A stretch of 6,622 nucleotides of DNA, taken from assembly GCA_031275525.1 (NCBI GenBank), contig JAISOP010000096.1, forward strand, positions 1 through 6,622, written 5' to 3'. Position 1 is the first letter of the stretch; the number at the start of each line of letters is the position of its first letter. Below are positions 6,443 to 6,622 of this stretch, piece after piece. The stretch comes from Tannerella sp. Lineage in GTDB: Bacteria > Bacteroidota > Bacteroidia > Bacteroidales > Tannerellaceae. Both the position numbers and the translations under genes were made by a program. The notes under the pieces are model-generated. The model worked only from the letters and a program-made list of their open reading frames with translations, did no database searches and was not told the DNA's origin.

Positions 6443-6622
6443 TTATTCCACCGTGACCGATTTGGCCAGATTTCTCGGCATATCCACATTCCTCCCTTTT
6501 TTAACGGCGATGTGATACGACAGCAACTGCAACGGAATGATCGACAGCAGGGGACCTAAACATTCTTCGGTATCGGGGATTTCGATGACGTAATCGGCCA
6601 TGTTTTTCACTTTATCATCGTA
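6443..6622 (-). CDS. glmS: Glucosamine-6-phosphate synthase (isomerising), C-terminal end, partial
   Basis: The last 59 codons of glmS; the rest continues past the right edge of the window. The enzyme makes glucosamine-6-phosphate from fructose-6-phosphate and glutamine, the entry step to UDP-GlcNAc for peptidoglycan and lipopolysaccharide. The visible part is the end of the second SIS (sugar isomerase) domain: YVIEIPDTEE, then PLLSIIPLQLLSYHIAVKKG, then the hallmark tail PRNLAKSVTVE. The lysine five residues before the end corresponds to the Schiff-base Lys603 of E. coli GlmS and is present. The stop codon is TAA at 6445-6443. No clear terminator follows, so readthrough into guaA is possible. 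The N-terminal amidotransferase domain cannot be seen here. Confidence 0.95.
   Translation of the reverse strand, partial: YDDKVKNMADYVIEIPDTEECLGPLLSIIPLQLLSYHIAVKKGRNVDMPRNLAKSVTVE

Overview
The window looks like chromosomal DNA of a member of the Bacteroidota, probably order Bacteroidales. Two genes are preceded by the Bacteroidota-type -7 box TAnnTTTG, in both cases TACCTTTG. Start codons follow A/T-rich leaders without strong Shine-Dalgarno sequences, and the proteins resemble Bacteroidales versions of their families. The genus cannot be fixed from the sequence alone.

Layout. Positions 1-480 hold no credible gene; they are a dense mosaic of hairpin-forming repeats. These include two near-identical ~105 bp copies of one element (39-142 and 254-358), a second hairpin repeat present in both orientations (143-180 and 365-402), and several short perfect inverted repeats. 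A promoter (507-537) then leads into a 903-residue PMCA-type calcium-transporting P-type ATPase (604-3315, +). After only 17 bp comes an iron-dependent alcohol/aldehyde dehydrogenase of the YqhD/BdhA type (3333-4511, +). The convergent intergenic region (4512-4674) carries a third, diverged copy of the structured repeat and a 24-bp perfect inverted repeat that should terminate transcription from both sides. On the minus strand lie guaA (GMP synthase, 4675-6195) with its own promoter and, upstream of it and cut by the window edge, the last 59 codons of glmS (6443-6622).

How the genes relate. glmS and guaA point the same way, and both encode enzymes that use the amide nitrogen of glutamine (for glucosamine-6-phosphate and GMP). 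guaA nevertheless has its own promoter in a 247 bp gap, so an operon is not required. The ATPase and dehydrogenase are closely spaced and may share a transcript, but no functional link is evident.

The most interesting signal is in the repeats. All three copies of the GTCAT...ATGAC element fold on paper into the same compact four-way junction: an outer stem, two side hairpins and a central stem, with no unpaired base at the junction. The third copy has different side-arm and central-stem sequences but keeps the pairing except for one central mismatch, which suggests the structure is maintained. The protein-coding genes look ordinary and intact.
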